The translations under genes were made by a program, and so were the position numbers. From Lysobacter changpingensis (GTDB lineage: Bacteria > Pseudomonadota > Gammaproteobacteria > Xanthomonadales > Xanthomonadaceae), in assembly GCF_017308985.1 (NCBI RefSeq), contig NZ_JADWPE010000006.1, forward strand, positions 62,001 through 126,000: DNA of 64,000 nucleotides, written 5' to 3'. Within the stretch, counting starts at the first letter, position 1; each line of letters begins with the position of its first letter. Shown here piece by piece: positions 1 to 10,111 of the stretch. The notes below the pieces were generated by a model. That model searched no databases. It saw only the letters and a program-made list of their open reading frames with translations, and was not told the origin of the DNA.

Positions 1-98
1 GCCGCGCCGAACACCGCGCGTGCATTGTGGCGGCCCAGGTTGATGCCGCGCTTGAGCCAGGTCAGGCCGGCGAGCGGGCCGGTTGCGTGAGTGGTCAT
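1..98 (-). CDS. N-terminal fragment of a conserved hypothetical (probably membrane) protein
   Basis: The complement starts with ATG at 98 and runs off the left edge after 32 codons, beginning MTTHATGPLAGLTWLKRGINL. The Gly-Leu-x-Trp-Leu-Lys-x-Gly-(x)n-Asn-x-Arg pattern resembles the cytoplasmic start of small multi-pass membrane proteins of the BPSS1780 type that are common in Xanthomonadaceae. That assignment is a weak guess, because only about 32 residues are visible. It lies downstream of, and on the same strand as, the amidotransferase ending at 172. Confidence 0.4.
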   Translation of the reverse strand, partial: MTTHATGPLAGLTWLKRGINLGRHNARAVFGA

Positions 99-171
99 GG
101 AAGAGGTTCGGTGATGTCGCGTGGGGGAGCGCGTGCGAGCGTATCGCACGCGGAAGACGGAACGGGGAAAC

Positions 172-909
172 TCAGTGCCCGTGCAGGCCGCGCGCGTGGC
201 GCACGAAGCGGCGCAGCACGCGGCGCGCATGCGGCGTGGCGCTCACCGCGCGCGCCAGCGATTTCGCGCAACGGCCTTCGCCGTGCAGCGCCTCGCGTCG
301 CGCGTGGACGTAACCGCGCATGTGCGTGGCGCTGAATTCGGGGTGGAACTGCACGCCCCAGGCGCGCTCGCCCCAGCGGAACGCGTGGCAGTCGTCCTGG
401 TTCGAACGCGCCAGCACCGTCGCGCCCTGCGGCGCGCGCAGCACCGTCTGCAGGTGCGTGGCCTGCGCCGCGAACTGCGCGGGCAGGCCCTTGAACAGCG
501 GGTCCTCGTCGGCGTGCGGATGCAGCTGCAGGTCGATGGTGCCCATCTCGCGACCGGTCGGGTTCACCCCGACCTCGCCGCCGAGCGCGTGCGCCAGCAG
601 CTGGTGGCCGTAGCAGATGCCGAACAGCGGCATGCCTTCCTGCGCCGCGTCGCGCAGCCAGTGCGCGCTGCGTTCGCTCCAGTCGCGGCGCTCGGTGACC
701 ATCGCGCCGGAGCCGGTGATGATCGTGCCGGCGAAACCCTCGCGCGCGGGCAGCGCGTCGCCGGCTTCGACGTTGACCACGACCGCTTCGTCGGCGGTCA
801 GGCCGGCGGCGACGCGGATCCAGTGCGGGAAGCCGCGATGGCGGCGCATCGAAGCGACGGGCTGGCCGGTTTCGAGGATCAGGAAGGGCCGGGTATGTCG
901 GTGGTTCAC
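172..909 (-). CDS. Class I glutamine amidotransferase (GuaA-like GATase domain protein)
   Basis: A 245-residue stand-alone class I glutamine amidotransferase. The nucleophile elbow GICYGHQLL places the catalytic Cys at about residue 99. The second half of the triad is in VQFHPEFS (His about 189, Glu about 191). There is no GMP-synthetase ATP-pyrophosphatase domain, so this is not guaA itself; proteins of this size are usually called GMP synthase-like amidotransferases. The physiological ammonia acceptor cannot be read from the sequence. I chose the GTG at 909 ([12 protein letters not shown]) because the beta-strand that opens the fold follows at once; the ATG 24 codons later would remove it. 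The gene is divergent from glyQ, with 150 bp between the starts. Confidence 0.85.
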   Translation of the reverse strand: MNHRHTRPFLILETGQPVASMRRHRGFPHWIRVAAGLTADEAVVVNVEAGDALPAREGFAGTIITGSGAMVTERRDWSERSAHWLRDAAQEGMPLFGICYGHQLLAHALGGEVGVNPTGREMGTIDLQLHPHADEDPLFKGLPAQFAAQATHLQTVLRAPQGATVLARSNQDDCHAFRWGERAWGVQFHPEFSATHMRGYVHARREALHGEGRCAKSLARAVSATPHARRVLRRFVRHARGLHGH

Positions 910-1023
910 GGCGGAATACGGACGTTGGCGGGCCTCCACTGCGGAGGCATTGCGGGATGCGTTGCGGGCCGCGCCGCCGCCCCGCGGAAGTGCGAAAAAA
1001 CCAGCGGCATCAAGGCCCGCGGC

Positions 1024-1029
1024 TATACT
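1024..1029 (+). promoter_or_regulatory. Candidate -10 element of the glyQ promoter
   Basis: TATACT lies 31 bp upstream of the glyQ ATG in the otherwise GC-rich gap between the divergent amidotransferase gene and glyQ. No good TTGACA match lies 16-18 bp upstream, so this is a partial promoter call. It fits a short leader of about 25 nt. Confidence 0.4.
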
Positions 1030-1059
1030 AACCCGCTTTGCGGGACCCCCACCGAGACC

Positions 1060-1983
1060 ATGGCCGCACCTACCTTCCAGGGACCGACTTTCCAGGAACT
1101 GATCCAGCGCCTGAACGCCTACTGGGCCGACCAGGGCTGCACGCTGATCCAGCCGCTCGACCTGGAGGTCGGTGCCGGCACCTTCCATCCGGCCACCTTC
1201 CTGCGGGCGCTCGGTCCGGAGCCGTGGAATGCCGCCTACGTCCAGCCCTGCCGCCGTCCCACCGACGGCCGCTACGGCGAGAACCCCAACCGCCTGCAGC
1301 GCTACTACCAGTACCAGGTGGCGATGAAGCCCAGCCCGGACAACATCGTCGAGCTGTACTTCGATTCGCTCAAGGCGCTCGGCGTCGACCCGCTGGTGCA
1401 TGACCTGCGCCTGGTCGAGGACAACTGGGAATCGCCGACGCTCGGCGCCTGGGGGCTGGGCTGGGAAGTCTGGCTCAACGGCATGGAAGTCACGCAGTTC
1501 ACCTACTTCCAGCAGGCCGGCGGCCTGGAATGCCGCCCGGTGCTGGGCGAGATCACCTACGGTCTCGAACGCCTGTGCATGTACCTGCAGAACGTCGACA
1601 ACGTGTACGACCTGATCTGGACGTACGGCCCGGATGGCACGCCGGTGACCTACGGCGACGTCTACCACCAGAACGAAGTCGAGCAGAGCGCGTACAACTT
1701 CGAGCACGCCGACGTGGCCGAACTCTTCCACCGTTTCGACGCGTGCGAAGCCGAAGCGCTGAAGCTGATCGAACTCGGCCTGCCGCTGCCGGCGTACGAC
1801 CAGGTCTGCAAGGCCAGCCACAGCTTCAACCTGCTCGATGCACGCCGCGCGATCAGCGTGACCGAACGCCAGCGCTACATCCTGCGCGTGCGCCGCATCG
1901 CGCAGGGCGTGGCCGAGGCGTACTACGCGCAGCGCGAGAAGCTGGGTTTCCCGGCGTTGAAGAAGGCCGCGGAAGCGGCCTGA
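1060..1983 (+). CDS. glyQ: Glycyl-tRNA synthetase alpha subunit
   Basis: A 307-residue alpha subunit of the bacterial (alpha-beta)2 class II glycyl-tRNA synthetase, which forms Gly-AMP and charges tRNA-Gly in the cytoplasm. The N-terminus shows the family signature: [18 protein letters not shown] and [19 protein letters not shown]. Class II active-site elements follow ([14 protein letters not shown] and the ELYFDSL region). The length matches the family norm of about 300. The ATG at 1060 is the only start that gives the canonical MxxxTFQ N-terminus; an open frame extends much further upstream but is an artefact of high GC. glyS follows after 138 bp that contain a palindromic repeat. Confidence 0.98.
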   Translation: MAAPTFQGPTFQELIQRLNAYWADQGCTLIQPLDLEVGAGTFHPATFLRALGPEPWNAAYVQPCRRPTDGRYGENPNRLQRYYQYQVAMKPSPDNIVELYFDSLKALGVDPLVHDLRLVEDNWESPTLGAWGLGWEVWLNGMEVTQFTYFQQAGGLECRPVLGEITYGLERLCMYLQNVDNVYDLIWTYGPDGTPVTYGDVYHQNEVEQSAYNFEHADVAELFHRFDACEAEALKLIELGLPLPAYDQVCKASHSFNLLDARRAISVTERQRYILRVRRIAQGVAEAYYAQREKLGFPALKKAAEAA

Positions 1984-2002
1984 GCAACGCGGTTCCGCTC
2001 TT

Positions 2003-2106
2003 AACTCCCTCCCCTTAAAAGGGAGGGCTGGGATGGGGATGGTGTCGCGGCGACGCACCCATGCACCCATCCCCACCCACCCTCCCCTTGAGGGGGAGGG
2101 CTCAAG
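2003..2106. repeat. C/T-rich palindromic intergenic repeat, two inverted arms
   Basis: Two arms, about 2005-2043 and 2067-2103, are inverted relative to each other. Each contains a small hairpin of the form CCCTCCCCTT-n-AGGGAGGG, followed or preceded by a GGGATGGGGATGG / CCATCCCCACCC stretch. Together they can fold into a cruciform-like structure between glyQ and glyS. The same family recurs at 23928-24098, and more degenerate copies occur at 10720-10760 and 28434-28560. Confidence 0.75.
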
Positions 2107-2121
2107 AACCTGAGGCTACGG

Positions 2122-4197
2122 ATGTCGCAGCAACTCCCCCTCCTGATCGAACTCGGCACAGAAGAGCTCCCCGTCAAGGCGCTGCCCGCGCTGGCGCAGG
2201 CGTTCTTCGACGGCATCCTCGACGGCCTGGCCAAGCGCGGCATCGCCTTCGAGCGCGATGAAGCCAAGCCGCTGTACACGCCGCGCCGCCTTGCCGTGCG
2301 CCTGCCGGGCGTCGCGCTGGAGCAGCCGGAGCAGAAGTCCGAAGTGCTCGGCCCCTACCTCAACATCGCGCTCGACGCCGACGGCCAGCCGACCAAGGCG
2401 CTGCAGGGTTTCGCCGCGAAGGCCGGCATCGAGTGGACGACGCTGGAGAAGACCAGCGACAACAAGGGCGAGCGTTTCGTGCATCGCTCCGTAAAGCCCG
2501 GTGCGACCACCGCCGCGCTGCTGCCGGAGATCCTGCGCGAGGCCGTCGCCGCGATGCCGATCCCCAAGCCGATGCGCTGGAGCGATCACGATTACGGCTT
2601 CGCGCGCCCGGTGCACTGGCTGGTGATGCTGCTCGGCAAGGACGTGGTGGACGCCGAACTGTTCGGCACCCGCGCCGACCGCATGAGTCGCGGCCATCGC
2701 TTCATGCACGACAAGCCGGTGTGGTTCTCCACGCCCGCCGATTACGTCGAATCGCTGCGCGGCGCGAAGGTGCTGGTCGATCCGGACGAGCGCCGCGAGC
2801 GCATCGTGCTGGAAGTGACCGACGCGGCGCGTGCGGCCGGCGGCGTGGCGCGCATCGACGACGGCATCCTCGAAGAGGTGAACGGCCTCACCGAATGGCC
2901 GAAGGCCGTGAGCTGCAGCTTCGAGCGCGAATTCCTCGCCGTGCCGCAGGAAGCGCTCATCGCCACGATGGAAGCGAACCAGAAGTTCTTCCCGGTGCTC
3001 GATGCCGACGGAAGGCTGAGCGAGCGCTTCATCGGCATCGCCAACATCGAATCCAAGGACGAAGCCGAAGTCCGCAAGGGCTACGAGCGCGTGATCCGCC
3101 CGCGCTTCTCCGACGCGAAGTTCTTCTTCGTGGAAGACATGAAGCAGGGCCTGGCGTCGATGAACGACGGCCTGGCGAACGTGAAGTACCAGGACAAGCT
3201 CGGCTCCATCGCCGACAAGGTCGCGCGTGTGGCCGCGCTGGCCGAAGCCGTCGCCGCGCAGGTGGGCGTGGACCCGGCGCAGGCGCGTCGCGCGGCCGAA
3301 CTGTCGAAGGCCGACCTGCAATCGCGCCTGGTCGGCGAGTTCCCCGAGCTGCAGGGCATCGCCGGCCGCTACTACGCGGCGGTGGAAAAGGAACCGCTGG
3401 AAATCGCCCACGCGATAGACGAGGCCTACATGCCGCGTTTCGCTGGCGACGACATCGCGCCGTCGAAGCTCGGCCAGGTGCTCGCCATCGCCGAACGCCT
3501 GGACACGCTCGCCGGCGGTTTCGCCACGGGCCTGAAGCCCACCGGCAACAAGGATCCGTTCGCGCTGCGGCGCAATGCGCTGGGCCTGGCGCGCACGCTG
3601 CTGGAAGGCGGACACGACCTGCTGCTGCACGACCTCATCGAACGCGCGCTCACGCTGCAGCCGGCGAAGCATGCCGAGATCGGCAGCTACGACATCACCC
3701 AGTTCGTCTACGACCGCCTGCGCGGCTATTACGCCGATCGCGGCGTGGCGTCGGTGCAGTTCGATGCGGTGGAGAACGTCGCGCACGATTCGCTGCCCGA
3801 CTTCGACCACCGCCTCAACGCCATCGCCGAATTCGCCAAGCTCCCCGAGGCGCAGGCGCTCGCCGCGGCGAACAAGCGCATCCGCAACATCCTGAAGAAG
3901 GTCGAAGGCGAAGTGCCGTCGGGCATCGACGCCGCGCTGTTCGCCGAGAACGCCGAACGCGAACTCGCGCAGGCCGTGGACGGCGCCATCGCCGACACCG
4001 ATCCGCTGCTCCAGTCGCGCGATTACGTGACCGCACTCGGCCGCCTCGCGCGCCTGCGTCCGCAGGTCGATGCGTTCTTCGACGGCGTGATGGTGAACGT
4101 CGACGATGCGGCGGTGCGCAACAACCGGCTTGCGCTGCTCAAGCGCCTGTCCGACCGGCTGGGCAGCGTCGCGGCGATCGAACACCTGTCGATCTGA
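2122..4197 (+). CDS. glyS: Glycyl-tRNA synthetase beta subunit
   Basis: A 691-residue beta subunit that carries the tRNA-recognition part of the heterotetrameric glycyl-tRNA synthetase. It begins [17 protein letters not shown], the usual start for this family (LLxELxTEELP). The central region has the EANQKFFPV and NIESKD blocks. It ends in an anticodon-binding-like helical domain ([20 protein letters not shown]). Length is typical (about 690). It lies in the same orientation as glyQ and is presumably co-transcribed across the repeat-bearing 138-bp spacer. Confidence 0.98.
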   Translation: MSQQLPLLIELGTEELPVKALPALAQAFFDGILDGLAKRGIAFERDEAKPLYTPRRLAVRLPGVALEQPEQKSEVLGPYLNIALDADGQPTKALQGFAAKAGIEWTTLEKTSDNKGERFVHRSVKPGATTAALLPEILREAVAAMPIPKPMRWSDHDYGFARPVHWLVMLLGKDVVDAELFGTRADRMSRGHRFMHDKPVWFSTPADYVESLRGAKVLVDPDERRERIVLEVTDAARAAGGVARIDDGILEEVNGLTEWPKAVSCSFEREFLAVPQEALIATMEANQKFFPVLDADGRLSERFIGIANIESKDEAEVRKGYERVIRPRFSDAKFFFVEDMKQGLASMNDGLANVKYQDKLGSIADKVARVAALAEAVAAQVGVDPAQARRAAELSKADLQSRLVGEFPELQGIAGRYYAAVEKEPLEIAHAIDEAYMPRFAGDDIAPSKLGQVLAIAERLDTLAGGFATGLKPTGNKDPFALRRNALGLARTLLEGGHDLLLHDLIERALTLQPAKHAEIGSYDITQFVYDRLRGYYADRGVASVQFDAVENVAHDSLPDFDHRLNAIAEFAKLPEAQALAAANKRIRNILKKVEGEVPSGIDAALFAENAERELAQAVDGAIADTDPLLQSRDYVTALGRLARLRPQVDAFFDGVMVNVDDAAVRNNRLALLKRLSDRLGSVAAIEHLSI

Positions 4198-4200
4198 CGC

Positions 4201-4244
4201 ACGGCGGCGCAGGGCCCGCATCCGCGCGGGCCTAAACCCGCCGT
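4201..4244 (+). terminator. Nested GC hairpin after glyS
   Basis: An outer stem ACGGCGG/CCGCCGT (4201-4207 with 4238-4244) encloses an inner stem GGCCCGC/GCGGGCC (4213-4219 with 4226-4232), three bases after the glyS stop. No U-tract follows, so it could be an imperfect terminator, a 3'-end stabiliser of the glyQS message, or part of the tamA leader. Confidence 0.4.
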
Positions 4245-4282
4245 TAACCAGCCCCGTCGTTCGCCCCGGTTATCCTGCCCGC

Positions 4283-6076
4283 ATGCCGACCCTCCCCCGC
4301 GTCCTGGCCATCGCCGCGTTGTTGCTTGCGACCGCCGGCGTGGCGCACGCGGCGACGGTGAAGCGCGTGGACATCCACGGCCTGGACGAAACCAAGACCG
4401 CGAACGTGCGCGGCGCGCTTTCGCTGGTGGACGTGATCGGCCAGGACGTGCCCGGCCGTCGTCTGGCATACCTGGTGCGCGAGGCCGAGGACGAGACACG
4501 CGAAGCGCTGGAGCCGTTCGGCTTCTACTCGCCGAAGATCGAGGTCGCGCGCGAAGGCAGCGGCAGCACCGGCGTGACCGTCACCATCACCGTGACGCTC
4601 GACGAACCCGTGCGCGTGCGTCGCGCCGACATCGCGATCATCGGCGACGGCAGCGACGACCGTTACCTGAAGGAAGACCTTGGCGCGTTCCGCCCGCAGA
4701 CCGGCGACGTGTTCGACCACCAGCTCTACGAAGCGAGCAAGACGCGGATCACCCGCCGCCTCGCCGAGCGCGGCTACTTCGATGCGGATTTCAGCTCGCG
4801 CCGCGTGGAGATCACCCGCGCCGAGCGCGCCGCCGACATCGACCTGGTGTGGAGCAGCGGCGGCCGCTACGACATGGGGCCGATCGAGATCGAGCAGACG
4901 CCGCACGAGATCATCCGCGACAGCCTCCTCGACAAGCTGATCTACTGGGAACAGGGCAGCTACTACCACCAGGGCAAGCTCGACCGGTTCCGCGAATCGC
5001 TCGCGCGGCTGGATTACTTCTCCAGCATCGAGATCCAGCCGCGTCCCGAGGACGCGGTGGACAACCAGGTGCCGGTGACCGTCACCCTCACCCCGGCCAA
5101 GCGCACGATCTACACCGCGGGCCTGAGCTACGGCACCGACAGCGGCCCCGGCGTGCGCCTGGGCATGGAGCGGCGCTACGTCAACGATCGCGGGCACAAG
5201 GCGCTGGGCCAGATCGACTGGGCGTCCAAGCGCAAGACCGCGACCGCGCAGTACCGCATCCCCGCGTTCGCGTGGCTGGACGGCTGGTACACCTTCAGCG
5301 CGCAGTACTACGACGAACAGACCGACTACATGGACACGCGCAAGGTCGAGGTCGTCGCCAGCCGCAGCGGCCAGATCAGCCGCCGCCTCACCGCGATCGC
5401 CGCGCTGCACGCGCTGCGCGAACGCTGGGCCTACGTCGCCGACGACGACGGCGACGAGAACACGCCGGTGCAGTACCAGTCGGCGACGTTCCTGTATCCC
5501 TCGCTGCGCGCCGAATACGTCGACGCCGACGACCGCATCTTCCCCCGGCGCGGCATCGGCGTGACGCTGGAAGTGCGCGGCGGCGTGGAGGGCGTGGGTT
5601 CGGACGCGACCTTCGGCCAGGCCTGGGGCGTGGCGCGCTGGTACCAGGGCATGGGCGAGAGCAACCGCCTGATCCTGCGCGCCGAAGCCGGCGGCACCTT
5701 CACCAACGCGCTGGTGAACATGCCGCCATCGCTGCGCTTCTTTGCCGGCGGCGACAACAGCATCCGCGGTTACGGCTTCCGCGAAGTCGGGCCGTCCACC
5801 ATCGGCAGCGACGGCAAGAAATACGCGCTCGGCGCGAAGAACGTGCTCACCGGTTCGGCGGAATTCGAGCATTATTTCGACAACGGCCCGTGGGGCATGG
5901 CGGTGTTCGTCGATGCGGGCGACGCGTTCGACGACACGCCCGACATCCACACCGGCGTCGGCGTCGGCGCGCGCTGGCGTTCGCCGGTGGGCCCGGTACG
6001 CGTGGACATCGCGCGCGGCCTGAAGGATCCGGACTCGGATTACGAGATCTACCTGAACATCGGTGCGACCTGGTGA
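4283..6076 (+). CDS. tamA: TamA, Omp85-family outer-membrane assembly protein
   Basis: A 597-residue Omp85/BamA-superfamily protein, the outer-membrane half of the translocation and assembly module. It has a clear signal peptide with cleavage after GVAHA (about residue 23), then POTRA-type repeats (TVKRVDIHGLDETKT; EPVRVRRADIAI; GRYDMGPIEIEQTP). The C-terminal half is a bacterial surface antigen beta-barrel. It contains the conserved lid-lock-like FFAGGDNSIRGYGFREVGP segment and ends in an aromatic beta-signal, YEIYLNIGATW. The ATG at 4283 is chosen because it gives the signal peptide. tamB starts 7 bp after the stop, so the two form an operon. In E. coli TamA works with TamB in outer-membrane protein insertion and phospholipid homeostasis. 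Confidence 0.95.
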   Translation: MPTLPRVLAIAALLLATAGVAHAATVKRVDIHGLDETKTANVRGALSLVDVIGQDVPGRRLAYLVREAEDETREALEPFGFYSPKIEVAREGSGSTGVTVTITVTLDEPVRVRRADIAIIGDGSDDRYLKEDLGAFRPQTGDVFDHQLYEASKTRITRRLAERGYFDADFSSRRVEITRAERAADIDLVWSSGGRYDMGPIEIEQTPHEIIRDSLLDKLIYWEQGSYYHQGKLDRFRESLARLDYFSSIEIQPRPEDAVDNQVPVTVTLTPAKRTIYTAGLSYGTDSGPGVRLGMERRYVNDRGHKALGQIDWASKRKTATAQYRIPAFAWLDGWYTFSAQYYDEQTDYMDTRKVEVVASRSGQISRRLTAIAALHALRERWAYVADDDGDENTPVQYQSATFLYPSLRAEYVDADDRIFPRRGIGVTLEVRGGVEGVGSDATFGQAWGVARWYQGMGESNRLILRAEAGGTFTNALVNMPPSLRFFAGGDNSIRGYGFREVGPSTIGSDGKKYALGAKNVLTGSAEFEHYFDNGPWGMAVFVDAGDAFDDTPDIHTGVGVGARWRSPVGPVRVDIARGLKDPDSDYEIYLNIGATW

Positions 6077-6083
6077 GGCGCGC

Positions 6084-9000
6084 ATGAGCCAGCCCACTCC
6101 CGCCAACGAAACCCCGCAGGACCCGCGCGAAGCGCGCATCGCCGAGCTGCGTGCGCGCCGCTTCGCGCGCATGCGCTGGCTGGCGATCCGTGCCGGCATC
6201 GTGTCGGTCGCCATCGCGCTGCTCGCGGGCGTGTTCCTGTACTGGCTGCTCACCAGCATCGGCGGTCGCGACCTGCTGCTGGCGCAGATCGTCTCGCGCC
6301 TGCCGGCAACCGCGACGCTGTCGTGGCGCAGCGTCGAGGGCCCGCTCTCCGGCCCGCTGACGATGAACGGCGTGCGCTTCACCTACGAGCGCATCGTCTT
6401 CACCGCCGACCGCGTGCACCTGGATCCGGCGATCCGTCCGCTCATCCGCAGGCGCCTGCGGCTGGACGCGTTGCAGATCGCCAATGCGAAGCTCGAAATC
6501 CCCAGATCCGACGAGCCGTTCGAACTGCCGCGCTGGCCCGAGGTGTTGCCGGAAATCGCGCCGCCGCTGGAATTGCAGGCCGACGACGTGCGCGTCGATG
6601 GGTTCCTGCTCACGCAGGCGGGTGAGAAGCTCATCGACGTGCGCACGCTGCGCGGCGGCCTCGATGCGCGCCAGGGCGAACTGCACGTCGAACGCCTGTT
6701 CGTCGACAGCGACCTCGGCCGTTTCAAGCTGCACGGCGATTACGTGCCGCGCGAGGACTACCGCACCGACCTCACCGCGAGCGCCGTGCTGCCCGCCGCG
6801 CAAGGCCGCACGCCGGCACGCGTGGGGCTGGTCGCGCGCGGCGATCTGTCGCGGATGAACGTGGCGATCGCCGGCCACACGCCGCAACCGCTGCGCGCGA
6901 GCCTCGTCCTGCACGGACGCGACCAGCCGAAGTGGCGCCTCGACGCGGACGCGGAAGGACTCGACATCGGCCTGCTCACCGGCGCGGAGGCGAACGACGA
7001 GGATCGTCCGCTGGTCTTCAGCTTCAGTGCCGACGGCGTGGGCGGCGCGGCCGATCTGCGCGGCGAATTCCGGCAGGGCGATCTGGTCGCCACGGTGCTG
7101 CCGTCGAAGGTGCGCGTGGAGAACCAGGTGCTCGACGTGCAGCCGCTCGCGCTGCGCATCTTCGACGGCACCGCGACCCTGCGCGGCACGGCGGACTTCA
7201 CCGACACCGGCAACGCGAAGTTCCGCTTCGCCGCGAACGCGCGCAACCTGCGCTTCGGCGGCGAAACGACGGTGCCGGCCGCGTCCGCGAGCGCCGCGAC
7301 CAACCCGCCGGCGAGCGTGAGCGCACGCAAGCTGCAGACGGTCACCGCACCGCCGCCGGCCGCGCGAACCGAAACGGTCTCGATCGACGTCGACGCGGAC
7401 CTCGGCTTCGCCGGCACGATGCAATCGTGGGCGGCGATCGGCAACGCGACGCTGCGCCGCGACGGCACGCAGGCCACGGTCGCGTTCGACGGCCGCGGCG
7501 ACGACCAGCGCATGACGCTCAAGACCCTGCAGGCGCGCATGCCGAGCGGCACGCTCGACGGGACCGGCACCATCGCCTGGGCGCCGTCGCTGGGCTGGGA
7601 CATCGACGCGACGCTCGCCGGTTTCGATCCGGGCTATTTCGCGCCGGATTTCAAGGGTTCGATCAACGGCCGCATCGCCACGCAGGGCAGCACGCGCGCC
7701 GATGGCGGGCTCGACGTGACCGCGAACGCGAGCGGTCTCGGCGGACGACTGCGCAACCGGCCGCTCGGCGGCAACGCGAACTTCGCCATGCGCGGCGCGG
7801 GCACGGCCGGCGGCGAGACGACGTACCGGGGCGACGTCGCGCTGACGCTCGGCGGCAGCCGCATCGATGCGAAGGGCACCGTCGGGAACACGCTCGACAT
7901 CGACGCGAAGCTGACGCCGCTGGTGCTCTCCGACCTGCTGCCCGGCGGCGCCGGCACGCTGCGCGGCACGGCGCAGGTGCGCGGCCCGCGCAACGCGCCC
8001 GACGTCACCGTCGATCTCACCGGCAGCGGCCTGAAGTTCGGCGATTACCAGGCGCAGTCGCTCACCGCGAAGGGTCGCCTGCCGTGGCAGCGCGGCAACG
8101 GCGACCTCGCGGTGCGCGCGACGGGATTGCAGGTCGGCCTGCCGCTGTCGTCGGTGTCGCTGGATGCGCGCGGCTCGGTCGAGGCCCTGCAGGTGCAGGG
8201 CGAGGCGCGCGGCGACATCGGCGCGCTGTCGCTGGCGGGCAACGTCGCAAGGCGCGGCAACACGTGGCAGGGCGCGCTGTCCGCGTTCGAACTGACGCCC
8301 ACGCGCGGCGCGTCGTGGCGCCTGCGCGAAGCGGCGCGTTTCAGCTGGGATGGCCGCAACGGTTCGCTCAGCAACAGCTGCTTCGTCGGCAGCGGCGGCG
8401 GCGCGCTGTGCGCCAGCGCCGACTGGCCGCGTCGAGGCGTCGCGGTGAAGGGCGACGCGCTGCCGCTCAGCCTCGTCGTGCCGTACCTGCCCGAACGCGA
8501 GGGCGGCCGGCCGTGGCTGATCCGCGGGGAGATTTCGCTCGATGGCCAGATGCGCCCCGTCGGCAACGCGTGGAGCGGCCGGCTCGACGTGCGATCGAGC
8601 GGCGGCGGCCTGAAGAACAGCGAGCGCTCGCGGCGTGAAGTGCTGAGCTACGAGAACCTCACCCTGGCGGCGACGTTCGACCCGCGCCGTATCAACGCCG
8701 AACTCGCCACCGCCTTCAACAGCGGCGGTCGCATCGATGCGCGCATCACCACGGGTTGGGACGATTACGCGCCGCTCGCCGGGCAGGTGTCGGTCAACAC
8801 GTCCGAGCTGGTGTGGCTGGAACTGTTCTCGCCCGACATCATGGAACCCAAGGGCACGCTCGATGCGCGCATCACCCTCGGCGGCACGCGCGCGCGGCCA
8901 CAGCTGGGCGGGCAGGCGCGGCTGACGCAGTTCAGCACCGAACTCCCGTCGCTGGCGATCGTGCTCGAAGGCGGCGACGTGCGCCTGGACGCGCTGCCCG

Positions 9001-10028
9001 ATGGCACGGCGCGCATCGCCGGGCAGATCCGTTCGGGCGAAGGCACCTTGCGCGTGGACGGCTCGCTCAACTGGCAGGACACCAGCGCGCCGCTGCTGCT
9101 CACCGCGACCGGCGAGAACGTGCTGGTCTCCGACACGCGCGACCTGCATGCGGTCGCCAGCCCCGACGTGCAGGTGCGTTACGCCGCCGGCCAGCCGATC
9201 ACCGTGACCGGCACCGTCACCGTGCCGTCGGCGCGCATCGACCTGGAGCGTCTCGACCAGGGCGTGTCGGCGTCGCCGGACGTGGTGGTGCTCGATCCGG
9301 AAGACCCGGAAGCCAGCGCCGCGTCGCCGCTCGACCTGGACCTGTCGCTGGTGCTCGGCGACGACGTGCGACTCAACGGCTTCGGCCTGGAAGGCAGCCT
9401 CGGCGGGCGCATGCGCGTGCGTTCGCACCCCGGCCGCGAGATGACCGCGAGCGGCCAGCTGCAGGTCGCCGGGCGCTACAAGGCGTACGGGCAGAAGCTC
9501 GACATCACGCGCGGCGAGCTGTCATGGTCGGGTGGGCCGGTGTCGGACCCGATCCTCAACATCCGCGCCGAACGCGTGATCGGCGACGTCACCGCCGGCG
9601 TCGACATCCGCGGCCGGGCCAGCGCGCCCACCGCGAACGTGTGGTCCGATCCGGCCAGCTCGCAGTCCGAGGCGCTCGCGTACCTGACCCTCGGCCGCCC
9701 GCTCGCCAGCGCGAGCAGCGACGAAAGCCGCCAGGTGAACGCCGCCAGCGCCGCGCTGTCGGCTGGCGGCAGCCTGATCGCCTCGCAGCTCGGCGCGAAG
9801 CTCGGCCTGGACGATGCGGGCGTCAGCGACAGCCGCGCCCTGGGCGGCAGCGTGCTCGGCTTCGGCAAGCACATCTCGCCGCGCCTGTACGTCGGCTACG
9901 GCGTGTCGCTGCTGGGCACCGGCCAGGTGCTGATGCTGAAGTACCTGCTGCGCAAGGGCTTCGACGTGCAGATCGAATCGAGCACGGTGGAGAACCGCGC
10001 CTCCCTCAACTGGCGCAGGGAGAAGTGA
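6084..10028 (+). CDS. tamB: TamB, translocation and assembly module inner-membrane protein
   Basis: A 1314-residue AsmA/YtfN-like protein. A short cytoplasmic N-terminus is followed by one membrane anchor (about residues 31-54, IRAGIVSVAIALLAGVFLYWLL). A very long periplasmic region rich in beta-strand repeats (alternating hydrophobic/Gly/Asp patterns) follows. It ends in the conserved DUF490/TamB_C domain (LMLKYLLRKGFDVQIES). Family members form a lipid-conducting or substrate-guiding beta-taco bridge to TamA. Length is close to E. coli TamB (1259). It follows tamA by 7 bp. Confidence 0.95.
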   Translation: MSQPTPANETPQDPREARIAELRARRFARMRWLAIRAGIVSVAIALLAGVFLYWLLTSIGGRDLLLAQIVSRLPATATLSWRSVEGPLSGPLTMNGVRFTYERIVFTADRVHLDPAIRPLIRRRLRLDALQIANAKLEIPRSDEPFELPRWPEVLPEIAPPLELQADDVRVDGFLLTQAGEKLIDVRTLRGGLDARQGELHVERLFVDSDLGRFKLHGDYVPREDYRTDLTASAVLPAAQGRTPARVGLVARGDLSRMNVAIAGHTPQPLRASLVLHGRDQPKWRLDADAEGLDIGLLTGAEANDEDRPLVFSFSADGVGGAADLRGEFRQGDLVATVLPSKVRVENQVLDVQPLALRIFDGTATLRGTADFTDTGNAKFRFAANARNLRFGGETTVPAASASAATNPPASVSARKLQTVTAPPPAARTETVSIDVDADLGFAGTMQSWAAIGNATLRRDGTQATVAFDGRGDDQRMTLKTLQARMPSGTLDGTGTIAWAPSLGWDIDATLAGFDPGYFAPDFKGSINGRIATQGSTRADGGLDVTANASGLGGRLRNRPLGGNANFAMRGAGTAGGETTYRGDVALTLGGSRIDAKGTVGNTLDIDAKLTPLVLSDLLPGGAGTLRGTAQVRGPRNAPDVTVDLTGSGLKFGDYQAQSLTAKGRLPWQRGNGDLAVRATGLQVGLPLSSVSLDARGSVEALQVQGEARGDIGALSLAGNVARRGNTWQGALSAFELTPTRGASWRLREAARFSWDGRNGSLSNSCFVGSGGGALCASADWPRRGVAVKGDALPLSLVVPYLPEREGGRPWLIRGEISLDGQMRPVGNAWSGRLDVRSSGGGLKNSERSRREVLSYENLTLAATFDPRRINAELATAFNSGGRIDARITTGWDDYAPLAGQVSVNTSELVWLELFSPDIMEPKGTLDARITLGGTRARPQLGGQARLTQFSTELPSLAIVLEGGDVRLDALPDGTARIAGQIRSGEGTLRVDGSLNWQDTSAPLLLTATGENVLVSDTRDLHAVASPDVQVRYAAGQPITVTGTVTVPSARIDLERLDQGVSASPDVVVLDPEDPEASAASPLDLDLSLVLGDDVRLNGFGLEGSLGGRMRVRSHPGREMTASGQLQVAGRYKAYGQKLDITRGELSWSGGPVSDPILNIRAERVIGDVTAGVDIRGRASAPTANVWSDPASSQSEALAYLTLGRPLASASSDESRQVNAASAALSAGGSLIASQLGAKLGLDDAGVSDSRALGGSVLGFGKHISPRLYVGYGVSLLGTGQVLMLKYLLRKGFDVQIESSTVENRASLNWRREK

Positions 10029-10111
10029 CCCGCACGGCCGCACTCGACTTGCGGCCCGGGATGCGGGATCGTCGTCGGCAACGACACGAACCGCCGCAAG
10101 GGACGCCACCA

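Noticed and set aside
172-909. Identification of the amidotransferase as guaA
   Set aside because: The ATP-pyrophosphatase and dimerisation domains of GMP synthetase are absent; only the GATase domain is encoded.
2116-4221. 701-residue open frame antisense to glyS
   Set aside because: It is a reverse-frame shadow of a firmly identified gene; composition is Arg/Ala/His-rich with no domain. GC-rich codon use leaves antisense frames open.
5847-9428. 1193-residue antisense frame over tamA/tamB
   Set aside because: It lies almost wholly opposite tamB, has no signal or family motif, and is Arg/Ala/Val/His-rich, as expected for a shadow frame.
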